Shown one piece after another: positions 60,870-60,953 of a stretch of DNA of 60,953 bases; position 1 is the stretch's first letter, and every line of letters begins with the position of its first letter. Below the pieces are notes generated by a model that searched no databases, was not told the DNA's origin, and saw only the letters and a list, made by a program, of their open reading frames with translations. A program made the translations under genes and the position numbers. Location of the stretch: NCBI GenBank assembly GCA_003213255.1, contig QCNI01000007.1, forward strand, positions 1-60,953, read 5' to 3'. This stretch comes from Prochlorococcus sp. AG-424-P16 (GTDB taxonomy: Bacteria > Cyanobacteriota > Cyanobacteriia > PCC-6307 > Cyanobiaceae).

Positions 60870-60953
60870 TTATCGTTTGTAAGGTATTACAGGTATTTCT
60901 ATTAGCTTTCCTTTTTCGAGATCAGATCTTTTCTCTTGTAAATTTTTGATACA
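60870..60953 (-). CDS. C-terminal fragment of a gene cut by the window edge
   Basis: The last 27 codons of a minus-strand gene; residues read KNLQEKRSDLEKGKLIEIP then VIPYKR before TAA. Too little for a family call. Confidence 0.5.
   Translation of the reverse strand, partial: CIKNLQEKRSDLEKGKLIEIPVIPYKR

Noticed and set aside
1-60953. CRISPR arrays, insertion sequences, integrases, tRNA or rRNA genes
   Set aside because: No direct repeats with spacers, transposase motifs, terminal inverted repeats or RNA-gene signatures were seen.

Overview
The window is about 61 kb of very A+T-rich, gene-dense DNA from a marine picocyanobacterium, almost certainly a high-light Prochlorococcus. The support is the gene content: monomeric B12-dependent ribonucleotide reductase, Hli/DUF4278/DUF3531/TIGR02450 proteins, a CPP1-like J-domain protein, and a compact phosphate/arsenate cluster. 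Many very small hypothetical genes sit between short spacers, few genes carry a Shine-Dalgarno sequence, and several convergent genes overlap by about 4 bases. No tRNA, rRNA, insertion sequence or CRISPR array was seen. One ncRNA, 6S RNA beside purK, is well supported.

Layout. 1-21.7 kb is housekeeping: DUF4278 (partial), nrdJ, prfC, CPP1-like protein, hslO, an ABC ATPase, DUF3531, rsmE, DUF92, an SGNH hydrolase, an aspartate-type aminotransferase, a family-4 uracil-DNA glycosylase, ispG, a carboxyl-terminal protease, nadA, a metallophosphoesterase, a TPM protein, a MidA-like methyltransferase, aroB and purK, then 6S RNA. 22-34.2 kb is an accessory stretch of more than 30 small genes. It includes two paralogous DUF1651 operons with matching promoters and LexA-like boxes, an N-terminal-half NAD-dependent ligase, an Hli protein, a TIGR02450 protein, an SDR oxidoreductase and strings of tiny membrane proteins. 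34.3-47.8 kb holds a K+ channel, a cytochrome c6-like protein, and phoB-phoR, porin, pstS, chrA, arsJ-gap, arsR and pstC-A-B. 49-54.8 kb is the four-gene ligase-associated DNA repair module (exonuclease, ATP ligase, Lhr-like helicase, PdeM). 54.8-61 kb returns to small hypotheticals, with a stand-alone IF2-N-like domain, a DUF2130 protein and a small lipoprotein.

How it fits together. The phosphate block pairs Pst uptake and PhoBR sensing with arsenate detoxification: Pst transporters also admit arsenate, GAPDH can make 1-arseno-3-phosphoglycerate, and ArsJ exports it. Candidate Pho boxes precede pstS and pstC, and a candidate ArsR operator lies between gap and arsR.

The most interesting new observation is in the two DUF1651 loci. 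In both, a strong Shine-Dalgarno points not at the DUF1651 start but at an overlapping +1-frame ORF of exactly 26 codons. It encodes a hydrophobic peptide (both start MFGLIF, both have PQ-x-x-GCL with a lipobox-like GC). Both loci have the same -35/-10/LexA-like-box spacing, so these may be paired, damage-inducible membrane peptides or tiny lipopeptides that have been overlooked.
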